A stretch of DNA of 64,000 nt from Synergistaceae bacterium (GTDB lineage: Bacteria > Synergistota > Synergistia > Synergistales > Aminobacteriaceae): the NCBI GenBank assembly GCA_017450125.1, contig JAFSWZ010000013.1, positions 1 to 64,000 of the forward strand, given 5' to 3'. The translations under genes and the position numbers were made by a program. Shown piece after piece: positions 40,400-48,462 of the stretch. The notes beneath the pieces were generated by a model. That model searched no databases and was not told where the DNA came from. It was given only the letters and a program-made list of their open reading frames with translations. Within the stretch, counting starts at the first letter, position 1. Each line of letters begins with the position of its first letter.

Positions 40400-41650
40400 T
40401 TAACTCCTCTTGCTGAGAACTTCAGCTTCATACTTCTCGACTTGGCCGAACCATTCACGGTCTAACGGCTTCCCGCAAGTCCTGCAGTACTCATCCCACA
40501 CGTCGCCGAACGGTAACGTCTTCAGCTCGTCCTGCACCACAAACAGCTTCGAGAACTCGCCCTTATCCTGCATGGCCTTCAGCTCTTCAACTGGCTGCAG
40601 CATTGCGAACAGTAACGCCTTCTGGAAGTTCCTGTAGCCCATAGTCCACGCGGCTATACGGTTGATTGATGCGTCGAAGTAATCAAGCGCAATGTTCACC
40701 CTGCCGATGCCGCACCTGACTATCTCGCGGGCAATCTCCCTAGTCTCGTCGTCGAACAGCACAACGTGATCCGAATCCCAGCGTATCGGCCTCGTTACGT
40801 GAAGCGCAATCTCGTCAAAGAACGTCAGCAGTGCAGGTATCTTGTCGCTCACAACCTCTGTGGGGTGATAGTGTCCGTTGTCCATGAGGGGAATGCACTT
40901 CTCTCTGTTGTACGCGGCGTAGCTCAGGGCAAATTCCGCGCTCCCGACAGTATAAGCCTCAACGCCGATGCCGAACACCTTGCTTTCAATGCAGGGCTTT
41001 ACCTTCTTGAAGTCGTAAGGCTCAGAAAGTATCTCGTCAATCGCTTCACGGTATCTCATTCTCGGCCCGAGTCTGTCGCCGGGTACGTCCTTGAAGCCGT
41101 CGCCGGTCCAGATGTTCATCACGCAGGGAACTCCGAGCTCCTCCGCAAGATACGTGCTGATTCTGATGCAGGCCTTGCCGTGCTCGATCCAGAACTTCCG
41201 CGTGTCCTCGTTCGGTGAAGCAAGAGTCAGCGGGTCGCACTTCGGGTGTGAAAAGAATGTGGGGTTGAAGTCGCACCCGAGTCCTCTGTCCTTGCAGAAC
41301 TTTACCCACTTCGCAAAGTGCTTCGGTTCGAGCTTGTCCCTGTCTACCCAGTCCGTGCCGTCAAAGATTGCGTAGCTCGCGTGAAGGTTCATCTTCGGCG
41401 TTCCGGGTATCAGGCTCATGACTTCGTCGAGGTCTGCCATAAGCTCCTCAGGAGTCCTTGCGCGTCCGGGATAATTGCCCGTAGTCTGGATTCCGCCGGT
41501 CAAGGGCTTGCTGGGGTCTGTGTCGAAACCTCTCACGTCGTCGCCCTGCCAGCAGTGCAGTGATACAGGTACACCCTTCAGCTTCGAGATTGCCGCGTCG
41601 GTGTCAATCCCCAGTGCTGAATACTTCTTCTTTGCGTCTGAATAACTCAT
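40400..41650 (-). CDS. rhaA: L-rhamnose isomerase
   Basis: A 416-residue RhaA. The N-terminus SYSDAKKKYSALGIDTDAAI and VSLHCWQGDDVRGFD, then the metal-binding DNGHYHPTE (about 262-270) and RWDSDHVV (about 296-303) are characteristic. It converts L-rhamnose to L-rhamnulose with a divalent metal. The ATG at 41650 matches the family start; it lies 4 bases after the rhaB stop, so a longer reading inside rhaB is not needed. Confidence 0.95.
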   Translation of the reverse strand: MSYSDAKKKYSALGIDTDAAISKLKGVPVSLHCWQGDDVRGFDTDPSKPLTGGIQTTGNYPGRARTPEELMADLDEVMSLIPGTPKMNLHASYAIFDGTDWVDRDKLEPKHFAKWVKFCKDRGLGCDFNPTFFSHPKCDPLTLASPNEDTRKFWIEHGKACIRISTYLAEELGVPCVMNIWTGDGFKDVPGDRLGPRMRYREAIDEILSEPYDFKKVKPCIESKVFGIGVEAYTVGSAEFALSYAAYNREKCIPLMDNGHYHPTEVVSDKIPALLTFFDEIALHVTRPIRWDSDHVVLFDDETREIAREIVRCGIGRVNIALDYFDASINRIAAWTMGYRNFQKALLFAMLQPVEELKAMQDKGEFSKLFVVQDELKTLPFGDVWDEYCRTCGKPLDREWFGQVEKYEAEVLSKRS

Positions 41651-41654
41651 TGCG

Positions 41655-42926
41655 TCAAATCGCCTCCATCTGTATTTTGAGATTGCCCAGTGCCGTTGCT
41701 TCGATTGGCAGGGCAATAACTTTCTTCCCTGTAGCTTCTTCCGTCAAGCGGTTGAGGAACTTATTTTTTGCTCCTCCTCCGACTATGTAAATGCTCGTGT
41801 ACGTTCTGCCGCTGATGTTCTCCATCTCCGTTACTGCCTTCTTGTAGCTCTGCGCAAGAGACCTGTACGCGCACCTGAAGTACCCCGCGCTGTCTTCGGG
41901 CTTGGCCGCGAGCTTCGAGTCAAACGCTGCCTTCATGCTCTCGGGTGCGAGGAATGCTTCATCATCGGCGTTGACCGTCTCATTGAACGTGCTGGCTTCT
42001 GCCTCGCTGACAATTTCCCCGAAGTCTTTGCCCTTGCAGAGTTCATCACGCAGACGGTTAATCAGCCACATTCCCATTATATTCTTGAGGTAACGCGTGT
42101 AACCTACTCCGCCTTCATTCGTGTAGTTCGCCTTCATGCTCTCGGGTGTGGTTATGGGTGAGGGTATCTTTGCGCCGAGAAGACTCCATGTCCCTGACGA
42201 GATGAATATTTCGTCGCCGTCCATCGGGATGCCTTCAACCGCGCTGGCTGTGTCGTGGGTTGCGCACAGAACGCACTGAATCCCCTTGTACGTCCCGAGC
42301 TTCGTGCCGGGCTGTGAGAGAGGGCAGAACAATTCGGGCGGCAGGCCAAGTGCAGAGATGATTTCCGCGTCAAACTGCCCTGTTTTTGCGCTGACCATTC
42401 CGCCGGTTGTCGCGTTGGTGTACTCGTGGGACTTCACTCCGCAGAGCTTGTACAGCAGATATTCCGGCATCATCAGGAAGTCCGTAACTCCCTCTAACCT
42501 TCCCGCCATCTTGTCGGCGTAAAGCTGATAGATTGTGTTGAAGGGCTGGAACTGTATACCCGTCCGCCTGTAGAGCTCCTCGAATGGCATAATCCCGTGA
42601 ACTTCAGGGATGCTCTTCTGCGTCCGCGTGTCCCTGTAGGCATAGCACGGCAGAACCTCAGCGTCTCCCTTCATCAGGACGTAATCAACTCCCCACGTGT
42701 CTACGGAGAGGCTGGCGATGTCCGGGCATTCGTTGAGGGCGAGGTCTATTCCGTGTTTCACATGAGACAGCAGAGCTTCAATGTCCCACGTCAGATGTCC
42801 TTCACACTCAGTTACTCCGTTGGGGAAGCGATAAAGCTCCCGTACAGAAATTTTGCCGTCCTCAAGCCACCCCAGAATATGGCGACCCGAAGACGCTCCG
42901 ATGTCAACAGCAAGGTAATACTTCAT
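41655..42926 (-). CDS. rhaB: rhamnulokinase
   Basis: A 423-residue FGGY-family sugar kinase, somewhat shorter than E. coli RhaB. AVDIGASSGRHILG (about 5-18) is the first phosphate loop, SVDTWGVDY the substrate motif (about 74-82), YAYRDTRTQ, ISSGTWSLLG (about 240-249) and GGGAKNKFLNRL (about 375-386) the nucleotide site. It phosphorylates L-rhamnulose at C1. First structural gene of the rhamnose unit, with a ribosome binding site AGAGGAG just upstream. Confidence 0.94.
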   Translation of the reverse strand: MKYYLAVDIGASSGRHILGWLEDGKISVRELYRFPNGVTECEGHLTWDIEALLSHVKHGIDLALNECPDIASLSVDTWGVDYVLMKGDAEVLPCYAYRDTRTQKSIPEVHGIMPFEELYRRTGIQFQPFNTIYQLYADKMAGRLEGVTDFLMMPEYLLYKLCGVKSHEYTNATTGGMVSAKTGQFDAEIISALGLPPELFCPLSQPGTKLGTYKGIQCVLCATHDTASAVEGIPMDGDEIFISSGTWSLLGAKIPSPITTPESMKANYTNEGGVGYTRYLKNIMGMWLINRLRDELCKGKDFGEIVSEAEASTFNETVNADDEAFLAPESMKAAFDSKLAAKPEDSAGYFRCAYRSLAQSYKKAVTEMENISGRTYTSIYIVGGGAKNKFLNRLTEEATGKKVIALPIEATALGNLKIQMEAI

Positions 42927-42942
42927 GCATATACACTCCTCT

Positions 42943-42962
42943 GTTGCAGAACGAGTTGCAGA
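42943..42962. repeat. direct repeat in the rhaB leader
   Basis: GTTGCAGA occurs twice (42943-42950 and 42955-42962), 12 bases apart. Half-sites of AraC-type regulators are often direct repeats, but here they lie downstream of the predicted -10 box. Confidence 0.3.
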
Positions 42963-42996
42963 TATTCAGTTGTCGTTAAAATTTGTGAGTGTAGTA

Positions 42997-43025
42997 ATTA
43001 TGAAGGGAAGGGCTGTGATTTGCAA
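42997..43025 (-). promoter_or_regulatory. promoter of the rhamnose operon
   Basis: On the minus strand TTGCAA (43025-43020), a 17-base spacer and CATAAT (43002-42997) form a plausible sigma-70 promoter 71 bases before the rhaB start and just after the regulator gene. Confidence 0.55.
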
Positions 43026-43051
43026 ACGTAATGTTACGGCTAAAAGTATCT

Positions 43052-44002
43052 TCATGTGCAGTCCCTGTAGTGCTTCGGGGTCTTGCCGTAATACTCGTGG
43101 AACAGCTTGTGGAAGTGCGTCATGTTCTCATAGCCGACCATGCAAGCAATGTCGTCGACTCTCTCGTCCGTGTTGAGGAGAAACCACGCCGCCTGCGCTA
43201 TCCTCTTGTCCCGCAAAAGCTGCGTGAAGTTCCGGCCTGTCTCCTTGCTGATGAGCCGTGAAAGCCCGGTGTGTTCGTAGTGCAGGATGCCGGAAATCTC
43301 GCTCAGGCTTCCGTTCCTGTAATTCTCCTCGATGTAGCGCAGTACCTTCATGATTATGCTCTGGTCCTTCTGCGAAAACTCCATCTTGTCGGTGCACTCG
43401 AGCAACTCAACGAACAGCAGCCCCATCGTGAGCTGGTAAATTCCTCTGACGTTTGAAGTCTGGGTGATGAGAAGCCACAGAAGATTCTCTACGAGGTTCT
43501 GAACCGGCAGGACATCCGAGACCTTGAAGTACATGTAGCCCATCTCATTTTCGCCCGTAATGCATCTCAGCAGAAAACGCCGGAGCGGAGTTTCTTCATT
43601 GCCGAGAAAAGACAGCACTCCGTTAAAGAAGTCGGGCTTCACGATGAAGTTCACTGCTATATCATCCTTGCCTGCGGGGTAAATCTCCTGCCGTGCGTGC
43701 TGGCCAAGCATCAGAAGTTCTCCCTCCCGCAAAGTTATCGGCGTACCGTTGATGGTGTGCTCCGTGCTTCCTGTGCACATATACACAAACTCAACGTAAT
43801 CGTGAGTGTGTTCGGGAAAATGTATGAATCTCGTGTGAGGCCTTATCATTATGTACCTGCCGTGCGGAAGGAACTTGTCCCCGCTGATTATGTCCCTCTC
43901 TCCTGACATGTAGATACTGCGGTCAATCTCCGTACGGCCCGACAAGATATGCTTCTCTTCCTCTGTAATGATGCTGAGACGGTCGATAATCTTCTGGTTC
44001 AT
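43052..44002 (-). CDS. AraC family transcriptional regulator, probable rhamnose regulator
   Basis: A 316-residue protein with an N-terminal cupin sensor (FPEHTHDYVEFVYMCTG, GEL LMLGQ, about 65-110) and a C-terminal AraC double helix-turn-helix (about 215-315: HYEHTGLSRLISKETG, then RIAQAAWFLLNTDERVDDIACMVGYENMTHFHKLFHEYYGKTP). It lies directly upstream of and in line with rhaB, so activation by rhamnose is likely. Only about 7 bases separate a TATTAT box from its ATG and no Shine-Dalgarno is visible, which hints at a leaderless transcript. Confidence 0.88.
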   Translation of the reverse strand: MNQKIIDRLSIITEEEKHILSGRTEIDRSIYMSGERDIISGDKFLPHGRYIMIRPHTRFIHFPEHTHDYVEFVYMCTGSTEHTINGTPITLREGELLMLGQHARQEIYPAGKDDIAVNFIVKPDFFNGVLSFLGNEETPLRRFLLRCITGENEMGYMYFKVSDVLPVQNLVENLLWLLITQTSNVRGIYQLTMGLLFVELLECTDKMEFSQKDQSIIMKVLRYIEENYRNGSLSEISGILHYEHTGLSRLISKETGRNFTQLLRDKRIAQAAWFLLNTDERVDDIACMVGYENMTHFHKLFHEYYGKTPKHYRDCT

Positions 44003-44008
44003 GTGGTA

Positions 44009-44041
44009 TATAATACTACAATCACAGACAGGGAGTGAGAA
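44009..44041 (+). promoter_or_regulatory. -10 box and ribosome binding site of flgBC
   Basis: TATAAT at 44009-44014 and a GGGAGTGAG ribosome binding site at about 44031-44039 precede the flgB ATG (44048). The box overlaps the start region of the divergent regulator gene. Confidence 0.45.
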
Positions 44042-44047
44042 AGAATC

Positions 44048-44449
44048 ATGCTAGGCGATTATACGTGGGACGTAATCGACAAGGAGTCGGAGTGTCTCGC
44101 ACAGCGTTTTTCGGCAGTAACCAAGAACGTAGCCAACGCCAACACGCCGGGTTATGCGCGCCACAACGTATCATTTGAGGATCAGCTCCGCGAGGTCATG
44201 GAGCAGGGTACGCACCTTCACATGACGGTAACGGATGCGGGGCACATACCTTCACACCCCTTGAGGATAAGGGACGTTCACGCCGCCGACACAAAGATAA
44301 TGGATGAACAGTACCGCCTCGACCTCAACAACGTAGACCCTGAGCGCGAGATGGCAGTCTTGGCCGAAACACGCATGATGTACACCGGCTTCATGAGGAT
44401 AGCTTCAAGCAAGCTGGCAATGCTGAGAAGCGTAATAGCCGGAAGATAG
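44048..44449 (+). CDS. flgB: flagellar basal-body rod protein FlgB
   Basis: A 133-residue proximal rod protein. The conserved N-terminal helix with VTKNVANANTPGYARHNVSFEDQL (about 26-49) is the flagellar rod/hook signature, and the C-terminal helix (EREMAVLAETRMMYTGFMRIASSKLAMLRSVI) completes the coiled rod core. It is exported through the flagellar type III apparatus and assembles the proximal rod with FlgC, FlgF and FliE. It lies 14 bases upstream of flgC. Confidence 0.94.
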   Translation: MLGDYTWDVIDKESECLAQRFSAVTKNVANANTPGYARHNVSFEDQLREVMEQGTHLHMTVTDAGHIPSHPLRIRDVHAADTKIMDEQYRLDLNNVDPEREMAVLAETRMMYTGFMRIASSKLAMLRSVIAGR

Positions 44450-44463
44450 AGGAGTGATTAACC

Positions 44464-44883
44464 ATGAAGATATTTGACAGCCTAGAAGTTGCGGGAAGTT
44501 CTTTGACGGCTCACAGGTTATGGCTCGACACGATTTCGTCGAACTTGGCCAACATCAACACTACGCGCACCAAAGCCGGAGGCCCCTACAAACGCAGAGT
44601 GCCTCTGTTCTCCGAGATGCTGGACAACACGATAGGCGGCTATCACGACATCGGAGGAGTCAGAGTGCTCGAGATCACAGAGGACAATTCAGCTCCGCGA
44701 ATGGTCTACCAGCCCGACCACCCGGACGCTAACGCAGAAGGCTACGTCGCTTATCCTAACGTCAATCTTGTGCGCGAGATGACGGACATGCTCGTAGCAA
44801 GCCGTGCCTACGAGGCGAACTTGTCTGTAGTAACGACAGGACGGGACATGTGGAACGGTGCTCTTGACGTAATGAGAGGGTAA
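44464..44883 (+). CDS. flgC: flagellar basal-body rod protein FlgC
   Basis: A 139-residue proximal rod protein. Seen: SLTAHRLWLDTISSNLANINTTRT (about 13-36), GPYKRRVPLFSEML, DNSAPRMVYQPDHPDANAEGYVAYPNVNLVREMTDM (about 71-106, FlgC hallmark) and the C-terminal helix. It normally sits with fliE, fliF and others; here a terminator follows directly, so flgBC form a two-gene unit. Confidence 0.95.
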   Translation: MKIFDSLEVAGSSLTAHRLWLDTISSNLANINTTRTKAGGPYKRRVPLFSEMLDNTIGGYHDIGGVRVLEITEDNSAPRMVYQPDHPDANAEGYVAYPNVNLVREMTDMLVASRAYEANLSVVTTGRDMWNGALDVMRG

Positions 44884-44901
44884 ACGAGAAAGAGAAGAAT
44901 T

Positions 44902-44940
44902 TTCCCGGAGGCCGGACGAACCAGCTTCCGGGAATTTTTT
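44902..44940. terminator. terminator between flgC and the ankyrin operon
   Basis: TTCCCGGAGGC pairs with GCTTCCGGGAA, followed by TTTTTT on the plus strand. It also lies just beyond the stop of the convergent ankyrin gene and may serve both. Confidence 0.85.
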
Positions 44941-44945
44941 GTGCT

Positions 44946-47660
44946 TTATGAGAACAGCTTTGACCACCAAGACTCATCACTGCCGCCGCCGGAACGAAGA
45001 AGAGAGATTATTTCGGTGTGTCCCTTCTGCTTGGCGATGTCCGCCGCAGTGTTGCCTCTGGTTGTGGTTGCGCTGGTGTCCGCTCCATTCCTGAGGAGGG
45101 CACGGACTGTGTCAGCGTGGCCGTTCTGCGCCGCCATGTGCAGAGGAGTCCAGTCGTCCTCTTCTGTGGCATTGACGCGTGCTCCGGCGTTGATGAGGAC
45201 GAGCACGGTTTCAGTGAAGCCGTCAATCGCTGACGTGTGGAGAGGTGTCCAGCCTTTGTTGTTCGGGGCATTTACGTCAGCACCGCGATTGGCGAGAATC
45301 CTGACAATCTCCGTGTGCCCCTTCGAGGCCGCCGCGTAGATAGGAGTCCAGCCGTCTTCTTCCTTGACGTTGAGGCTTGCCCCGTTGTCCAGCAGAACCA
45401 TCAGCGTCTCCTTGTTGTCGTTGTAGGCGGCGAGGTGAAGAGGAGTCCAGCCGTCAGCCTTTGGTGCGTTGACGCTTGCTCCGTGCCTCAGCAGAACCTT
45501 CACGATTTCAGTGTCCCCGTCCCGTGCCGCAACCTGAAGAACCGTCCATCCTTTGTCGTTCTTGGCATTGACGTTGGCACCGTCCCTCAGAGCCTGCTCG
45601 ACTTTCGAGGCGTTGCTGTTTCCGGCAAAGCAAAGCTCAACGAAATCCTCGTCGCTCATCGCACCGCTGCTCCTGCTGCTGCTTCCGCCGCTTCTGCCGG
45701 TGCTGCTGCCTCCGCTCCTGCTTCCTCCGCCTCCGATCGCACGTTTCAGCGCGTTCACGATCTCGGTGTTTCCCTTGTGCTGTGCAATGTCTACCGGAGT
45801 GTTGCCCTTCGTGGTCTTGGCCTGCGGGTCTCCGCCGTTGTCGAGAAGAACCCGTATCGCCTCAAGGTGTCCGTTCTGCGCGGCCAAGTGCATGGGTGTC
45901 CAGTTGTCCTTCTCCTTCGCGTCAACTTTCGCGCCTGCCCGAAGAAGTGCCCGCATCGTATCAGCATGACCGTTCTGCGCGGCGAGGTGAAGAGGAGTCC
46001 ACCTGTCTTCCTCGCGTGCGTCGAGGTTCGCACCGTTGCTGATGAGCAGCTCCACAGTGTCGGTGTGCCCGTCGCAGGATGCCGTGTGAAGCGGAGTCCA
46101 GCTCCTGTTGTTGCGGGAGTTGATGTTAGCTCCGTGCTCGAGGAGGGTTTTCACTATTGAGGTGTGTCCCTTCAGCGCGGCAACGTAGAGCGGAGTACTG
46201 CCCTTGTCGTCCCTGACATCGATTTCTGCTCCCTTGTCGAGGAGTGCCCCGAGAATTTCAGGGTTGTCGTTGTAGGCGGCGAGGTGAAGAGGAGTCCAGC
46301 CGTCCTCTTTCTGTGCGTTGACATCAGCACCGAACCTTATGAGCAGCTTGGCGATCTCGTTGTCTCCGTCCCTCGCGGCAACATGAAGGACAGGCCAGCC
46401 CTTGTCGTTCTTTGCGTTGGGGTTCGCGCCCTGCCTCAAGGCCTCTTCGACCTCATCAGCGTTGCTGTCGCCGATAAAGCACAGTTCCACGAAGTCGTCA
46501 TCCTTAGATGAACTGCTGCTGCTCGGATGCATCACCAACCCCTTGAGGAGGTCTACTACATCGTGATGACCGTTCTGCTTGGCGATGTCTATTGCTGTGT
46601 TGCCCTTAGACGTGCGAATGTTGAGGTCTGCCCCCGCATCAATGAGAGCCTGAACCGTGTCTATGTGCCCGTTCTGTGCCGCAAGAATAATCGCTGACCA
46701 GTGCTTGTCCTCTACGGCATCAACGTTTGCCCCGTTGTCGAGGAGAATCTGTACCGTCTCCGTGTAGCCGTCGCACGCAGAAGTGTGAAGAGGTGTCCAC
46801 TGGCGGTCGTTGCCAACGTTGACGTTTGCTCCGTGCTCGACGAGAATCCTCACGCTCTCAGTGTTGCCCTTCGAGGCAGCGGCGTATAACGGTGTCCACT
46901 CGTCCTCTTCTTTAGCCTCGATGTTTGCGCCGTGATCCAGAAGCATCTCCAGAATCTCCGTGTGGTCGTTGAACGCGGCCAAGTGCAGCGGTGTCCACCC
47001 GTCCTCTTTCTGGACGTTGACGTTCGCACCGTAGCGGAGGAGAAGCTCGACGACTTCTGTTGCGCCGGTCTTGCAGGCGAAGTGGAGGGGTGTCCAGCCT
47101 TCTTTGTCGGCAGCGTTGACGTTTGCTCCGGCGTTGATGGCATCCTCTATGTCCTCAGCATCACCCAGCTTGCACAGCTCTATGAACTTGTTGTCGCTCA
47201 TTGCTCCGGCTCGTCGCGCGGGAGTGCTCCTGCTTCCGCCGGACTGCACGGGAGGTTTCGGTGGGGTCGGCCTTGCAGGCGGTGTAGGCTTCGCTGACGG
47301 CTGAGTAACGTTGAGCCCGATGACGTTAGCTATCATGTACACGTACTTTTCCGCCATCTCGCGGCTGATGAAGTTGTCGGTGAGAGTTTGTATGCTCATG
47401 TTGATGCTCCTCATGCACTCGCTCTCCGGGCTTCCGGCCTGCTTGAGGGACACGAGGTTGCGCAGGATTCCTTCACGCTCCATCATTCGGAGTAGGTTAT
47501 ACTCTCCTTTGTGCGATGACTGGCTGAAGAAGTCAGGCAGAAGGTTCATGATGTCTTCTTTGCCGCCGTTAGTTCCTTGTCCCGCGAATATCTCTACACC
47601 GTATTCACCCACAAGATAACGCAATACACTTTCCAGATTATCCTTATCGTAATTAAGCAT
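44946..47660 (-). CDS. large ankyrin-repeat protein with three ankyrin blocks and a shared N-terminal helical domain
   Basis: A 904-residue protein without signal peptide. Residues 1-116 are a helical domain shared with the two other ankyrin proteins of the operon (LESVLRYLVGEYGVEI, IMNLLPDFF). A Pro/Lys linker (about 118-150) follows. Then three blocks of about 220-260 residues, each opening with an FIELC/FVELC-type helix and holding 6-7 ankyrin repeats of the WTPLHLAAxNGH type: about 154-376, 385-640 and 672-895, parted by a Ser-rich (about 377-384) and a Gly/Ser-rich linker (about 645-670). It probably binds client or partner proteins of the phosphorylation triad. The close likeness of the blocks points to recent internal duplication. 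Confidence 0.85.
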   Translation of the reverse strand: MLNYDKDNLESVLRYLVGEYGVEIFAGQGTNGGKEDIMNLLPDFFSQSSHKGEYNLLRMMEREGILRNLVSLKQAGSPESECMRSINMSIQTLTDNFISREMAEKYVYMIANVIGLNVTQPSAKPTPPARPTPPKPPVQSGGSRSTPARRAGAMSDNKFIELCKLGDAEDIEDAINAGANVNAADKEGWTPLHFACKTGATEVVELLLRYGANVNVQKEDGWTPLHLAAFNDHTEILEMLLDHGANIEAKEEDEWTPLYAAASKGNTESVRILVEHGANVNVGNDRQWTPLHTSACDGYTETVQILLDNGANVDAVEDKHWSAIILAAQNGHIDTVQALIDAGADLNIRTSKGNTAIDIAKQNGHHDVVDLLKGLVMHPSSSSSSKDDDFVELCFIGDSNADEVEEALRQGANPNAKNDKGWPVLHVAARDGDNEIAKLLIRFGADVNAQKEDGWTPLHLAAYNDNPEILGALLDKGAEIDVRDDKGSTPLYVAALKGHTSIVKTLLEHGANINSRNNRSWTPLHTASCDGHTDTVELLISNGANLDAREEDRWTPLHLAAQNGHADTMRALLRAGAKVDAKEKDNWTPMHLAAQNGHLEAIRVLLDNGGDPQAKTTKGNTPVDIAQHKGNTEIVNALKRAIGGGGSRSGGSSTGRSGGSSSRSSGAMSDEDFVELCFAGNSNASKVEQALRDGANVNAKNDKGWTVLQVAARDGDTEIVKVLLRHGASVNAPKADGWTPLHLAAYNDNKETLMVLLDNGASLNVKEEDGWTPIYAAASKGHTEIVRILANRGADVNAPNNKGWTPLHTSAIDGFTETVLVLINAGARVNATEEDDWTPLHMAAQNGHADTVRALLRNGADTSATTTRGNTAADIAKQKGHTEIISLLRSGGGSDESWWSKLFS

Positions 47661-47670
47661 GTAATGCCTC

Positions 47671-48462
47671 CTAAATCAATTTCGCTCCGCTGGTTCGGAG
47701 CAGTTCTGCAACTTCTCTGCTTCCACGTTCTGCCGCAAGACGCAGTGCCGTCCTGCCGTAATCATTCGTCGCGTTGGTATCAGCCCCGTACCGCAGGAGA
47801 ACTCTTGCCGTGCTGGCATGGTCGCTTCTCGCCGCCTCGTGCAGTGCTGTAGAGCCGTTCACGTTGCGTGCGTTGACATCAGCTCCGTAACGCAGGAGAA
47901 GTTCCGCCGTGTCAGACAGTCCCCTGTAGGCCGCCCAGTGCAGGGCAGTCCAGCCGTATTTGTCTTTCGCGTTAAGGTTTGCGCCGCGCCGTATAGCTCC
48001 CTCTATCTCCGCAGAACTCCCGCTCCAGCAGACCGACAGCAAGTCTGCTCCTCTTCTGGCCTGAGGCTTCGGGGCTGGGGCTGTCCGCACCTGTCGCGTT
48101 CCGCCGGAAGCACCGAGCCCGATAACTCGCGCAACCATCTGCACGTACTTCAACGATACGTCCTCAGGCAGGAAGATATCCGTCAGCTTGCGGATCTCTA
48201 CCTTCACCCTCCTGCGCAGCTCCTCGCCTGAACTCCCCGAGAGTTTCAGCGCAACAAGTCCCTTCAAGACACCTTCACGGTACATTGCGCCGAACATCGC
48301 CGAATCTCCCTTGTGGTTCACCGCGTTAAAGAAGTCAGGCAAGAGCCTCATGATGTCGGTCTTGCCCGCAATTCTGCCCTGTCCGGCGAGAATCTCTATC
48401 CCGTATTCGCCGACAAGATAACGCAGCACGCTCTCTAGGTTTTCCCTGTCAAAGCTGCTCAT
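47671..48462 (-). CDS. ankyrin-repeat protein, short form, with shared N-terminal helical domain
   Basis: A 263-residue protein. Residues 1-115 are the shared helical domain (LESVLRYLVGEYGIEI, IMRLLPDFF, YREGVLKGLVALK, LKYVQMVARVIGL). After a linker, about four ankyrin repeats (about 140-263: GANLNAKDKYGWTALHWAAYRG, GADVNARNVNGSTALHEAAR and on). It overlaps the PP2C gene by 14 bases, so the two are translated together. Cytosolic; a partner-binding role is inferred from the repeats. Confidence 0.85.
   Translation of the reverse strand: MSSFDRENLESVLRYLVGEYGIEILAGQGRIAGKTDIMRLLPDFFNAVNHKGDSAMFGAMYREGVLKGLVALKLSGSSGEELRRRVKVEIRKLTDIFLPEDVSLKYVQMVARVIGLGASGGTRQVRTAPAPKPQARRGADLLSVCWSGSSAEIEGAIRRGANLNAKDKYGWTALHWAAYRGLSDTAELLLRYGADVNARNVNGSTALHEAARSDHASTARVLLRYGADTNATNDYGRTALRLAAERGSREVAELLRTSGAKLI

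Noticed and set aside
45237-46160. Long open frame opposite the large ankyrin gene
   Set aside because: Repetitive low-complexity translation that mirrors the ankyrin repeats; no start signals.
44946-48462. Regular DNA repeats that could look like a CRISPR or tandem-repeat array
   Set aside because: They are the codons of ankyrin repeats of about 33 residues; spacing is about 99 bases and the frame is open throughout.
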